A stretch of DNA of 64,000 nucleotides from Gonapodya prolifera JEL478 (taxonomy: Eukaryota > Monoblepharomycota > Monoblepharidomycetes > Monoblepharidales > Gonapodyaceae), in the NCBI GenBank assembly GCA_001574975.1, contig KQ965733.1, forward strand, positions 933,012 to 997,011, given 5' to 3'. Positions within the stretch are counted from its first letter, which is position 1. Each line of letters begins with the position of its first letter. The notes below the pieces were generated by a model. The model saw only the letters and a list, made by a program, of their open reading frames with translations. It had not been told where the DNA came from and did not search any database. A program made the translations under genes and the position numbers. Of this stretch, positions 12,550-22,111 are shown in pieces.

Positions 12550-12985
12550 CTTGTCATGGCTCGGCAGGGCGAGGGACCGCTAGTATCAGCAATCTCGCTT
12601 CTTTAGCCCTTCCTTCTGATCGGTGGGAGGAGGTGATCCTGCCTGGGGAGACTGCAAACTCGGAGCCACAGGAGCATCTGCGCGTGTAGGTGATGGAAGT
12701 CGGCGTGACTGAAATGCGCTCGGCTCCCTGCCGCGATCCCTCCCTCGGCATTCTCCAAATGAGCGCTCATGCGGTGCAGGTAGTCCAAGTGCAGCTTGAA
12801 GTCCTGGACCACGCCGAATCCCCGCACGCCATGTCCGCCGTAGACGATCGGAATCCGTTTGACGCTCTTAAAAGTCGGTATTTCTTGGACGCAGAGGGTG
12901 TACCCTTGGGGAAGGCGCTGCATGTCCCAGTCCGCCAACCACTTTCGAACGTCGTCACGACCCCCGAGCGGGAAATCGGACCTTC
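12550..12985 (-). pseudogene. Decayed fragment resembling a Clr2-type silencing protein domain
   Basis: On the minus strand, DDVRKWLADWDMQRLPQGY, then IPIVYGGHGVRGFGVVQDFK and LHLDYLHRMSAHL, followed in another frame by RRCSCGSE. The order (Leu-Pro-x-Gly-Tyr, then Tyr-Gly-His/Pro... followed by 'F(R)SV-x-[DE]F...HLxxL', then a Cys-x-Cys cluster) resembles the N-terminal domain of cryptic-loci regulator Clr2, a SHREC-complex silencing factor. I recognise this by pattern only. The Cys cluster lies in a different frame from the rest and no start or splice partners could be found, so I call it a fragment. It could instead be an unknown lineage-specific gene. The plus strand is also open here (12690-13082) but reads less like a protein. 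Confidence 0.3.
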
Positions 12986-13023
12986 GAGGATACTCCCTGT
13001 TCCATCAGAGTACTTTGGGTGGT

Positions 13024-13035
13024 GGGGGGGGGGGG
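13024..13035 (+). repeat. Poly-G run, about 12 nt
   Basis: An uninterrupted G tract of about 12 nt next to the Clr2-like fragment, in a stretch without an intact gene. One of three long G/C homopolymers in the window; the other two lie in introns. Confidence 0.85.
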
Positions 13036-13788
13036 CTTCCGCTGGTCGTGCGCTATTCTACTGGGAGGGGACGGTGGATTAGTGTTGTCTGTCCAGTCCG
13101 CATTGTCCGCACTCAGCCGCAGCAACTGAGCAAATCATTCCTTACTGCCACCAAGCATGGAATGCCAGCTTCAGATGGCTCAACCTAGAATGCTTTCATG
13201 TCGCAAGCAATTAATGTCTCGATTTCGACTGAAACCGCGAGCGCTGATGGGGCCAGGACAGGGAGTCGCGGATCACACAGTGATGTTGTTGTACAGAATG
13301 ATCGGCTACAATACATCGGTTCGTCCCTCTTCGCCAGGCACTCCTCCCCTCCTCTTACAGAAACTAAATGACGCTCCCTACATACATACCATCCAGAATA
13401 ACGGCACCGTTGATGGCAGCTGGACGCAGGTGACTGTTCACGCTATCTATGCTACTTCCACGATCCAAGTCACAGCTCAACCTCCTACCAGAGCTGGCGT
13501 CAACAAGGAGGAAAATGCCGGAGGGGTCCACTCTATCTTTGAAGGACGAATAAAATGAATTGGAGCGAAGAAACTACGTGATAATCACTCTTCACTCTTA
13601 GCTTATCGAAATGAAAAAGAAACGGCAAAAAGAGCATATTGAAAAGTGTTCAAAAAAACAAAAGCAATTTTAGGCCGATTAAGATGGAAACCCTGATCAT
13701 GAAGGGAGTGTCAGGCCCGGAACCACAACAATCGCTAACCATTAGGCCATCAACCACTTGGCCAAGATAAGTACAAACTTAATTATAT
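13036..13788. other. Gene-poor region with a tRNA-like remnant on the minus strand
   Basis: No coding frame convinces. On the minus strand at about 13710-13770 there is an A-box-like TGGCCAAGTGG followed 28 nt later by a B-box-like GGTTCCGGGCC, the spacing of pol III internal promoters. The sequence does not fold into an obvious complete cloverleaf, so it may be a tRNA-derived fragment such as a SINE head, or chance. Confidence 0.25.
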
Positions 13789-13790
13789 TA

Positions 13791-14001
13791 GGGACCTTGC
13801 GCAAAATATCATTCGGCACTTTTCACTGATGTCAAACAATTTGCCAAGACGCAGGGTGAGAAATTTGGGAATGAGGATAAATTCGAATATGTTTTAATCA
13901 ATAGTTTAAAGTATACTTGATGAAGCTGCTGCTTTAATGGAGGAGAATAACTATTTTTTACATGAGTGAAAATTGCTGAAGGAAATTCTGCGCAAGGTCC
14001 C
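13791..14001. mobile_element. 211-bp MITE with inverted repeats and TA target duplication (Tc1/mariner type)
   Basis: The ends are inverted copies: the left begins GGGACCTTGCGCA at 13791 and the right ends TGCGCAAGGTCCC at 14001. The inverted repeat extends inward, with 36 of the first 42 positions matching between left end and reverse-complemented right end. It is flanked by TA on both sides (13789-13790 and 14002-14003), the target duplication of Tc1/mariner elements. The AT-rich interior has no coding capacity, so it would need a transposase from elsewhere. The 13 outermost bases are identical, which argues against great age, while the inner arms have diverged. Confidence 0.8.
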
Positions 14002-14003
14002 TA

Positions 14004-14338
14004 TTGTTTAATTTTTAGAAAGCCAAAATAGAAGTATTTAATTTTCATTAAAAATTAAAATATTTATACCCGATCAATACAAACAACACGTATTTACTTC
14101 TAAATCCCGACAGAACACAACCACATTTTGGTCCCATTCGGCACAAATAGATGCACAATCAATAACATCCATACAAACGCACTCGACATCATGTGTGATC
14201 CTTCACCCTTTCACCTCATTCGAGAGAATAATGTCAAGTTCGCCTTTAGAAACTTCTTATCTTGTAATATGACGGACACAGGAAAACCATTGGTGAGCTC
14301 CAAGTGATCCTGGATCTGGAAACAAATACTCTTAAATA
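14004..14338. other. AT-rich intergenic stretch
   Basis: Follows the MITE. It contains an AT-only palindromic stretch near 14035-14065 (TTTAATTTT ... AAAATTAAA). It lies 3' of the lipoate ligase gene; no gene seen. Part of it could be a last exon of that gene if the AT-rich intron alternative near 14295-14345 is used. Confidence 0.4.
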
Positions 14339-14339
14339 G

Positions 14340-16130
14340 CTACAGCGACGTAACTACATGGTCGCGCAATTTTTTAAACTGTCCTAAAGAAGCAAGTTCA
14401 CCTTCCCAACGACCGATCCCGTTATCATCTCGAACCGCTTTCAATGAAAAGTCGCTGACCACTCTATCAAACGCCATTCGAATATCCGAATAGCCGTAAC
14501 GGAGGCCTTGTAATTATTCAGTTGAGATGGAGCGAAGCACGACAGGAAGAGAATGACTTTTACCTTGACAAGATTGTGTAAAGCTTCCGACCAACGATCG
14601 CAAACTCTCGGGGCATTCTGATACTTCACACTGAGTGATGACGCCCTCCGTAGAATGTAATGTCAAGGTCTGCAAGTGTTGGATGTTTGAGTTTACTCGA
14701 GGACTAATTGCAGAGAGAAGAACTCACCACTGGCCCTATATCCAAGTCCGTACTAAGCTCGTGTAAGAACTGCGGTGTTAGACCGTAAGTCCATTCCCAT
14801 TCCTACAGGGCAAGCTTACGTCCTGACAGTAACAAGATTCGAATCACGACCACCAACCTTGGTCTCCTTCACATAGCCGTCAACACCCGGCATGGAGTTC
14901 AGCGTGGGGTCGTCAATGACGTTCCAGGAGGCATAACCTCGTGATGAGTCGTCGTATTCTTCGTCTGGTCTGACCAATTCGAAATACCCATGCTCCTTCA
15001 AGAACTCATTCCGGACTTGATGACAGAAGGCTTGGTGGCTCGCGGTGAAGGAAATCGACCCGATGGAAGTGACGGGTGATGGGACAGATCCGATTCCTTT
15101 CGAGACAATTTTTTTCTGAGGGGCAAGTATCAGGCACACGTCGATTCGCCAAGTGGGGACGAAACTAACGGGGGGAATCTTCAAGTACTTCCGCAAGTCC
15201 GCTAGATCAGAGTTTATGAGCATGGTACCATGGTGATATGCCCTTTGTGAGACAATCTTGTAAGCCGAACCTGAGATGTGTGGAGGTTCTGCTTCATTTT
15301 GTTGTCCATCGAGGTTTGAAGATTGACTCCTTATAACGTATCTTCTTTGGATGCCCATTCACGTCCACAACGACGTCAAAGCGCTCATTGGTTCGTGCTG
15401 GAATGTCCAGATTATGCAGTGCGCGAGCAACCATCGTGGCTCCATGACTCCGCGAAAATTCCGTCCGAGGAACCATGAGGCTGTAATTGGTGTTGCCTAA
15501 GTCCTATACATGGGGAATTAACCTGAAAAGAGCAAGAACTTGAATTTTCGTCTCACATGATACACGGTGCCGCCTCCGCTCCTCCTCCGAACAAGAGGAA
15601 CTCCATCTTGAGCGACGGCAAGCATGTTGATTTCCTTCCATGGATTTTGGTTCTTGCCCAAAACTACGCATTTGCTGTTGCGCCAAAGCAGAAGCACATA
15701 GAGGTGGGGAGGCGTCTGACGAAAAAGCCTTCAAAGTGGTATGAAGATCGCATCTAGGTCTATTACTCAGTGAGCAATGGTCCTCACCATTCCTCAATCG
15801 CCAAGTTCTTCCATGGGTCTGTCAGAGTCGACAGGTAGCAAGCGATCTTTCGGGCAAAGTGAGTCGCAAATGCCCACGACTAATCGAACACAAGACGCAC
15901 TTCTTTTCGCTCTTTGTTCGCCGGTCGAGAAGTCCCATCGCCAGCGGAGGCAAATCCGCGACGTGAACCAGCGCAGACCGGTGTTCGCAATTGATCCCGA
16001 TGAACGATCCAAAAAAAAGAACCAAAATCCCTCGCGGTAGTCCTTTGTCCGGCCACACCAAAGATTTGTGCGCGGATTGATGCTGGAAATGTCATGAAGA
16101 AACGTGTAGGTGGATCGGACACTCAATCCA
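14340..16130 (-). CDS. AIM22: Lipoate-protein ligase A, mitochondrial type (AIM22-like)
   Basis: Transfers lipoate (or octanoate) to the E2 and H-protein subunits of mitochondrial dehydrogenases and the glycine cleavage system. On the minus strand the family blocks appear in order: ACYLSTLTDPWKNLAIEEW (about 15840), WLFRQTPPHLYVLLLWRNSK, CVVLGKNQNPWKEIN (15650), PLVRRRSGGGTVYH (15570), LGNTNYSLMVPRTEFSR (15480), LVARALHNLDIPA-like sequence (15420), then ISGSAYKIVSQRAYHHGTML (15230), whose Lys binds the lipoyl-AMP, and EWTYGLTPQFLHELST (14790) plus a C-terminal domain. Exons are short, and at least seven introns are needed. The splice between the 'VDVNGHPKKI' segment and 'SGSAYK' is unclear: the obvious GT-AG pair would remove the Gly of GSAYK. 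The start lies between 15950 and 16130 but was not fixed. The likely stop is TAG at 14340-14342. Confidence 0.85.
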
Positions 16131-16282
16131 TGATCCTGTAACTATAAATGATCAGCCTCTAACTAATTTGCAGCACTGAGCTTGCAGGCAATATGAACAA
16201 TTCATTGTGATAAACAGTGCAGATACGTCGCTGATGCATCTTCTAAAAAAAGTCACATATATTCATCCCTGCTCCACCTCTC

Positions 16283-19217
16283 TCATCCACTGACGACCTT
16301 ACGGCCCCCTCGCACGCCTGCAAGAACACCCTGCGCCTGACCACCCCTCCGTTGTCCAACGAGATGGTACAGAACCACAGATACACCTTGAGACCGCACG
16401 TCACCAATGCCAAGGTCGACATCCGGCTGAATCACCGTGTCGTCGCACCTGATCGTAGGGTACAAAGGATTCAGTTAAAATTCAATGCCTCCAGTCAGAC
16501 GTCTCCGCTTCGCTGTTTACTCACTTCCACCAACCATCCCCACCACCCAACCTGGTATATGCAAGGTGGTGACCATCCCCAGCCCTCTTCGTCACAAATC
16601 CATGAAGTCTGTACAATGTCGTCTTGGGCTTCGGTGCAGCTGGGTCCAAATGGAACGACAGGTCCAGGTCCTGAGGAATGCGCACAGTTGTTCCCCCAGT
16701 CCCTCCAGATGCCGAGGCCGCCGTTCCACTCCCACTCAACGCGGAAAAGCCACCACCCGAGTTCTCAGGTGGGGACGAGAACGACGCCAAAAATCTCGAC
16801 GCAGCCGTAGACTTTGTCGCCGCGGCCCCGGCTGGGGGCGAAGAACCAGGCTGGGACTCTGTCCCTGGTCCACCTTGCCTGGGAACCATGACCACTAAAT
16901 ATTGCGGCAGCTGCGCGAACTTGGCCTCCACCCTGGCCGCATCGCAGCACTTCATGCTTTCACCCACCGCGCTCAGGGCGTGGCTAACAGCGCGCACCAG
17001 AGATACCTCGCCGCCTGATGGCACACGCGGAGGGGGAACCTCTAGGGCCCGCACCGCCGTGAGTACTGCGCGGTCTCGGCGAGTGGTGGGAGAGGTCGCG
17101 TCAGAAGGTGGATTGGAGGCGACGCCGGATTTTGCCGGAACGGTCTTTCGCCCGCGTCCCGCATGGCGCTCACACTCGCACCGGATGCGAACGGCGGCGC
17201 GAAAGCGTGAACGGAGCCTGCACCCGCCAAGGAGGCGGTTTACGACGAAGTCGACGAGCTCGATGGCCGGGGAAGGGGAGGAGAGAGTTTGGGGTACATA
17301 GGCCAAAACGTCTGCGAGAAGATCTGGGGGAATCGGTACCGGTGGTGCAGTCGGAACAGGAGTAGGAACTTTGGGAAGGTGACGTGACGAGCGGCCCGGC
17401 AGGAGCGGAGGTGGCGTCGGGAGTGGGGGTGGAGGGTCCAAAGGTTCAGCGTGAAGGGCACGCATAAACCCAACAAAGCGACGTAGGAATGGGGACCCGA
17501 GGTACATGTCTCGCGGAAAGTCGGACTCCACGTCAGGAAGATGACAGAGAAGTTGAAGCGTGGCCGGTAGCCACGAGGTGTCGCAAGGTGTCGAGGGTAG
17601 AACCAACGATGTTGGAGGACGAGGAATAAGGGGAGGACAAAGAACAGCTCGCTGGGGCGGAGCACAGTCTTCACAGCTGTCGCGCGCGACGGCTTGTCCA
17701 GCACCCTTTCCTTCCTCCCCCATTGCCAGTTTCGCAATTTCTGCAGCTTCCACAACGGACTCCCACGCAACCCCTTGAACGGCGCCGACGAAATCATTCC
17801 GAGGGTGATACACACTCTCCACCTCCTCCGCTGCAAGGTCCGCCTCGAGAGCAGCAAGAGTTGCAGCAGGGTCTGAAGGGTCAAGGTCTAGCTCGCCCTC
17901 CACTTCGGGGTCACCGGCAGAAGAGGATGATGCAAGGGAAATATTGTCAGCATCGTCCCGAGGGTACACTGGAGGGGGTAGTGTAGGATTTGGAATGGGT
18001 ATTGGAGAGGTTGGCGAGAGCGAGGAGGAGACTGTGGAAGCGGTGCTTGGAATTGGAGATGACAGGGCACCGTTGGCATCGGCAGCTGGCGTATCCATGG
18101 CAGTGTCGACCCCGCCAACCACAATAGAAGGAAGCGCTGACGCTCCCGGGGCAGATACTGGCGCCGGTGGTAAAACTGAAACTCGGGAGGTGCGGAGTTG
18201 ATGCACCGAGGTGTCGTCGTCGTCAAGACCCCTCCGTATAAATGCAATACCCGAGTCATCCATAGAGAACGAGCGCGGAGTAGCGATAGGAGGCGACGGA
18301 GCGGTGCGGTGGCGGTGGACATGAGCGACGTGGCCATTGGGTTCCTGGGTTCCCGCTGCTGTGGAGGAGGTAGTGAGAAGGGTTCCAGCAGAGGCCGACT
18401 TTATGCCACGACGACCTCGTGGAAGGGAAAAGTAGGCTTTTTGGTTGGGTTCAGGGTTGTCAAGACGGCCTGAGGCCGCGAGAATTTCAATACGGTGATT
18501 TGTCGGTGAAGGAGGAATAACAATAATGTCGGGTGGATGCGCAATCGGGCGCGGTGAAGAAGAACTAAAGGGCAATGTGCTCTCTTCTGGTGGTGACGAG
18601 ACGGGAATTGAAGGAACAAGGGGGTTCGGAGGAACAAGGAGAGAAGAACTCGGGGAGGCTTGACGTGGTGTCGGTGAGATTGGATGAGGAAACGGCGCTG
18701 GAGGTGGTTTCGGGGGAACATCAGCCTGCGCAAAGTGGACTCTGCTTGTAGACGTCGGCTGAGTAGCAGCTTTCACTTGTCCGTTGGTTATTGACGACGC
18801 TCTCTTTGGCTGTGCAAAGACAATTCGAGGTGCCTGAGGTGGTTGTGACTGCAGAGTAGGCGTCGTTGAGCGGTTTCCCAAGCGAGCGAGGAAGGATGGA
18901 GGCTCGTCTTCCGATGATGACCACGACGATGATGAAGAACCCTGAGCAGAGGTGTCGGTGTCCGTGCTCGAGTATTCCTTTCTACTCTCCGGAAACGGTC
19001 TTCTAGGAATGCTTTGTGGGGCCGACGAGGCTCCATGAATGGGCTCACGTGGGGGCGACGTTGGGGGAGCTGGACTCGGTGTGGGCGGCGAAGGCGACCT
19101 CTCGGTCGACCTCGCCGAACTTCCCGACCTTCCTCTGTCGTCTCCCTCCGTGTCTCCATGGTCATCGTCTCCGTCCGCCTCCGCTTGTGGTGCGTACCAG
19201 TTCGCCCAATCCGACAT
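16283..19217 (-). CDS. Ubiquitin-specific-protease-like protein lacking the catalytic Cys
   Basis: A 952-aa protein in two exons (19217-16525 and 16448-16283; intron 76 bp). About the first 500 residues are Ser/Pro-rich and disordered. The rest has the USP fold by motif order. The Cys box reads TPCDTSWLPATLQLL, aligning with GNTCYLNAxLQ, so the nucleophile position is Ser and the oxyanion-side Asn is Asp. Then come a zinc-ribbon-like pair (RIRCECE and SMKCCDAA), LPQYLVVMVPR (usual LPxxLIxxLKR), and the His box YRLHGFVTKRAGDGHHLAYT. The last exon supplies KCDDTVIQPDV, with the Asp of the triad, and GVSVVLYHLVG, the end of the fold. His and Asp remain, Cys does not, so hydrolysis of ubiquitin is unlikely; a ubiquitin-binding scaffold role is inference. 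The first in-frame ATG is at 19217; an upstream open stretch on the same strand (19250-19593) may belong to a separate small gene. Confidence 0.75.
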
Positions 19218-19249
19218 CCCCAATCGCCTTGCCCGTGAATGCTAGCCAG

Positions 19250-19593
19250 AGCTCCTCGACGCCGACTGTCCCCCCCTCCTGCGCTTTAAATGCCCTTTGA
19301 ATGAGTTTCTTGAAAGTCCAAGGAAGTGACCCCTAGGGAATGGCATCTTGTCAGCTCCAATCGACCTGGCGGATAGTTCAGCTCATGACACACAACATAC
19401 CAGCCCCAGCTCTTCAGTCTCCGAAACCCAGCTCGCTTGTTTTCGCAATCCTTTTCAGAGTCTCATCAATCCCTGATTCCCATTCAGGCTTGCGGGAGCT
19501 TTCCCAATGTGCGACAAGCCCTCCCTGAATTGCCTTCATTGCCTCACCACAACGCTCATATTTTTTCAAGATTTGTGCGCTACCAGCGCACAT
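19250..19593 (-). CDS. Possible small gene or upstream exons, unknown function
   Basis: Two minus-strand stretches read like helical protein. One, from ATG at 19593, contains CGEAMKAIQGGLVAHWESSR and GIDETLKRIAKTSELG. After a likely GT-AG intron comes GSLPWTFKKLIQRAFKAQEG followed by VGVEELWLAFTGKAIG. They are Lys/Glu-rich and amphipathic. The second runs into a different frame from the USP-like gene, so they are probably not its N-terminus unless a splice was missed. I do not recognise the family. Confidence 0.35.
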
Positions 19594-19903
19594 CCTCTTT
19601 TGCTTTGTACGCTCTTCGAGAATTTTAGATTTTCGTGATTGTCTGCATCAATAGTTGTGTATGTGAACGATATTGAAACGGAAGGACAAGCAGCGAGATT
19701 TGTCAAACAAAAACGTAATCTAAATCATTGATGGCAGGATGTGATGAACGTGCCGTTCCCTTACAGCTCGAGTGGATTGATGGCGGGAACATGGCACTGT
19801 CACCCGAAGTTAACAATGCAGCCGCCCTATTAATAACAATGCCTAATAACAATGCCCCCACCCGTTGACCCTCCGCTCAGAGATATGGTTGTCGCAGTTC
19901 TCT
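19594..19903. other. Intergenic stretch, nothing recognised
   Basis: About 310 bp between the small candidate gene and the small membrane protein. No frame or repeat stands out. Confidence 0.4.
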
Positions 19904-20327
19904 TCATGTCGGGCGGAATCCCACGTACCCCACGTTTATCCCTATTCTCACGACGAATAGCGCCATATTCGCGACTTCGCATGGAGGGCACGGAAATCGG
20001 GGGAGGTTAGAGCACGTGTGGTCTCTGGATGTATTAACTTGCTCACCTCCAAAAGCAACCGAGCGTCGCAGATTGGTTGCGTCCCCTGCTTCGTTAGCGT
20101 ATACAAACGCAAGGAGGAACACGGCAAGTGTTCCGACATGAAGGATCTTAGATTCAATCGGATTTTAATGGGGGAAACAATTGGATGAATGAATCGCCAC
20201 GTTGACTCACCAGAACACTCAGTGCCCATCGCTCTGTCACGCTTTCTCGTTCTGTGACCAACATAGCTGTAGCGTCCGCAATCAGAAAGCCGAGCAGTGC
20301 AACGGTAAAAACTGACAAAATGTGCAT
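19904..20327 (-). CDS. Small predicted three-helix membrane protein (95 aa)
   Basis: Three exons join in frame: 20327-20211, 20146-20047 and 19974-19904, giving 95 aa. There are three hydrophobic segments: MHILSVFTVALLGFLIA (which could also be a signal anchor), ALSVLILHVGTLAVFLLAFV, and NMALFVVRIGINVGYVGF. The loop between helices 1 and 2 is charged (TERESVTERW). The second intron is 72 nt with no stop in frame, so keeping it would insert 24 residues rather than truncate the protein. I do not recognise the family; length and layout resemble small ER or mitochondrial membrane proteins. Upstream is the 480-aa disordered gene on the same strand, only 81 bp away. Confidence 0.6.
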
Positions 20328-20408
20328 GAAGATGTATGAGCGGCGGGGTTGAGCAGCGAGGCGCTAGGGTATGACGATGGTAAAACGTGTTCCGGGCATC
20401 CAGCGCCT

Positions 20409-21851
20409 TCATTTGAGATCCACCTTATGGGAAAAGCTTGTTCGGCCCCCTGGACCAGCCAAAGACCTCGCAAGATCAGCGTTGCTTCCCCCGATGCCAA
20501 AGGCGGGTGCTACCGCCTCAGCAGCTTCGTTAATCGCGTCGGCGGCGTCCGAGACAAGTTGCTGCACACTTCGAGAGATTTGACTAGCCAAAGCAGGGAG
20601 CGATGCGCGCAGTCCCGTTTTCCGCTCTGCAGCACCATCACCGCGGTCCGTCGCTGTTGTGTGGGAAAGGAGCACCACGTTATCAGGATCAGCGTCTTGC
20701 GTTTCGTCGACGGGGTACACCTTATTGGTGCGTTTTCGTTTCGCCGCCGAGCTGGAGCGAGAGTCAGCCGCCGAGTGAGGTCGTGACGCGGAGCCCGAGC
20801 CTTTGCTGCCTCGCGACCGTGAGTGTGATTGTGGATGCAGGGGTTCGTTCGAGTCCTCCACGAGCGCCACAAGGTCGTCCCCGTCCTCGGCTCCTGCGAG
20901 GAAGGACATGCGGCGGACCGTCTCTTGGGGAACTGCGCCGGCTTGCTCGATACGTTCCACAGAGCGCGATTTGCTGTCGTCAATCAACGGGCTTGCGTCC
21001 GATTGCACTGACTCGGATTCCAGCAGCCTATCTTCAGGAATACCTCCGGTCAACGGTGTTCCTCCAGGAGGCCCTCCTTTTAAGCTTCCTCGTTCGCCGG
21101 AAAACACACGCTCCAGAAGACCACCGATGCCGGTGGAAGCACGCCGCTGCGAGGAATCATGAGGATCCGCAGACGAAGCTCGGCGCGAGCCCGAGTCGGG
21201 TTTATCTCCGCGGGATTCTCGCTGCCCAGACATGTGCGACAAAGCGGGGCCCATCGGTTCGCCGCGCTCTCCCGAAAAGACCCTCTCCAAAAGTCCACCT
21301 TCGCCCCGTTCCCCCGAGTAAACACACTCCCGAACTCCTCCTGCACCACGGTCTGCAGATAATACGCGCTCCAGTGCTCCGCTGGAAGGTGTTATTCCCG
21401 AAGTTCGCCTCGAGTTGGGCAAACGGTTGAGTGAGTTTGGGTCCATCCCAGCCAAGGCAATGGCGACACTCTGCCTCCGCTGAGCCATCATCACAATTTT
21501 CTGTTGTTGTGGAGTTAATCGAGCGAGTTGGTCGACGGTCGGAGTCCCAGGAGATGTGAAGGAGGAGTTGCCCACAAAGGATGAATTGACAAAGGAAGAG
21601 TTGGCGAACGACGCAGCGCGAGACGGAACAGCAGAGGCATCTGGAGATCCTGGATTCGAATTCGACGGAGCTGTGGCGAGGACTGTGGGGAGCGCGCTTG
21701 GGTCGACCCATCGCGATCCCCGCCGGGCAAAGGATGCGGATGCACCAGGAACCGAACCCCGGGTCGCTTTGAGTGGCAGCGGGGGAAGCGCGGACACGGA
21801 CTCGGCGACGGACTCTTTGGATGCTTTGGGTGAAGCGTTGTTGGTTGCCAT
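20409..21851 (-). CDS. Disordered 480-aa protein with a repeated LERVFSGERG motif
   Basis: One intronless frame from a true ATG at 21851. No domain is recognised. Composition is Ser, Pro, Arg, Asp and Gly rich, with several poly-Ser stretches. A ten-residue unit recurs between residues 150 and 275: LERVLSADRG, VRECVYSGERG, LLERVFSGERGE and LLERVFSGERGS. A basic segment AAKRKRTNKVYP near residue 370 could be a nuclear import signal. A more ordered, hydrophobic C-terminal part (SQISRSVQQLVSDAADAINE) looks amphipathic. Codon use and spacing support a real gene: it is divergent from TFIP11 with 260 bp between start codons. Function unknown; regulatory or scaffold roles would be a guess. Confidence 0.65.
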   Translation of the reverse strand: MATNNASPKASKESVAESVSALPPLPLKATRGSVPGASASFARRGSRWVDPSALPTVLATAPSNSNPGSPDASAVPSRAASFANSSFVNSSFVGNSSFTSPGTPTVDQLARLTPQQQKIVMMAQRRQSVAIALAGMDPNSLNRLPNSRRTSGITPSSGALERVLSADRGAGGVRECVYSGERGEGGLLERVFSGERGEPMGPALSHMSGQRESRGDKPDSGSRRASSADPHDSSQRRASTGIGGLLERVFSGERGSLKGGPPGGTPLTGGIPEDRLLESESVQSDASPLIDDSKSRSVERIEQAGAVPQETVRRMSFLAGAEDGDDLVALVEDSNEPLHPQSHSRSRGSKGSGSASRPHSAADSRSSSAAKRKRTNKVYPVDETQDADPDNVVLLSHTTATDRGDGAAERKTGLRASLPALASQISRSVQQLVSDAADAINEAAEAVAPAFGIGGSNADLARSLAGPGGRTSFSHKVDLK

Positions 21852-22111
21852 GTTCGTGGGTTTGGCATCAGTTCAACCGTCACCGCACTACAATTCACCC
21901 ATTCAGGTGGACGAAGCCTAGACAGGCACCGACATTATCGTTGTGTGCAAAATTTTTCTAAAATTGTGATAGAGATGACCTTGCAAGCTCCTCGCAAAAT
22001 GTTCCGGATCAGTCTGAAAAGAACAGGATATCGAATTTTGTATTGTACTGGATGTTTAAGTTCCAACACTTAAACACATCGTTGACCAGAGGACGCCGCA
22101 GACCACTCACG
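21852..22111. promoter_or_regulatory. Divergent promoter region
   Basis: 260 bp separate the start codons of the disordered-protein gene (-) and the TFIP11-like gene (+), so both promoters must lie here or overlap the genes. No known factor site was identified. Confidence 0.5.

Noticed and set aside
12690-13082. Plus-strand frame over the Clr2-like fragment
   Set aside because: It has no recognisable motif or splice partners. The minus strand gives the more protein-like reading.
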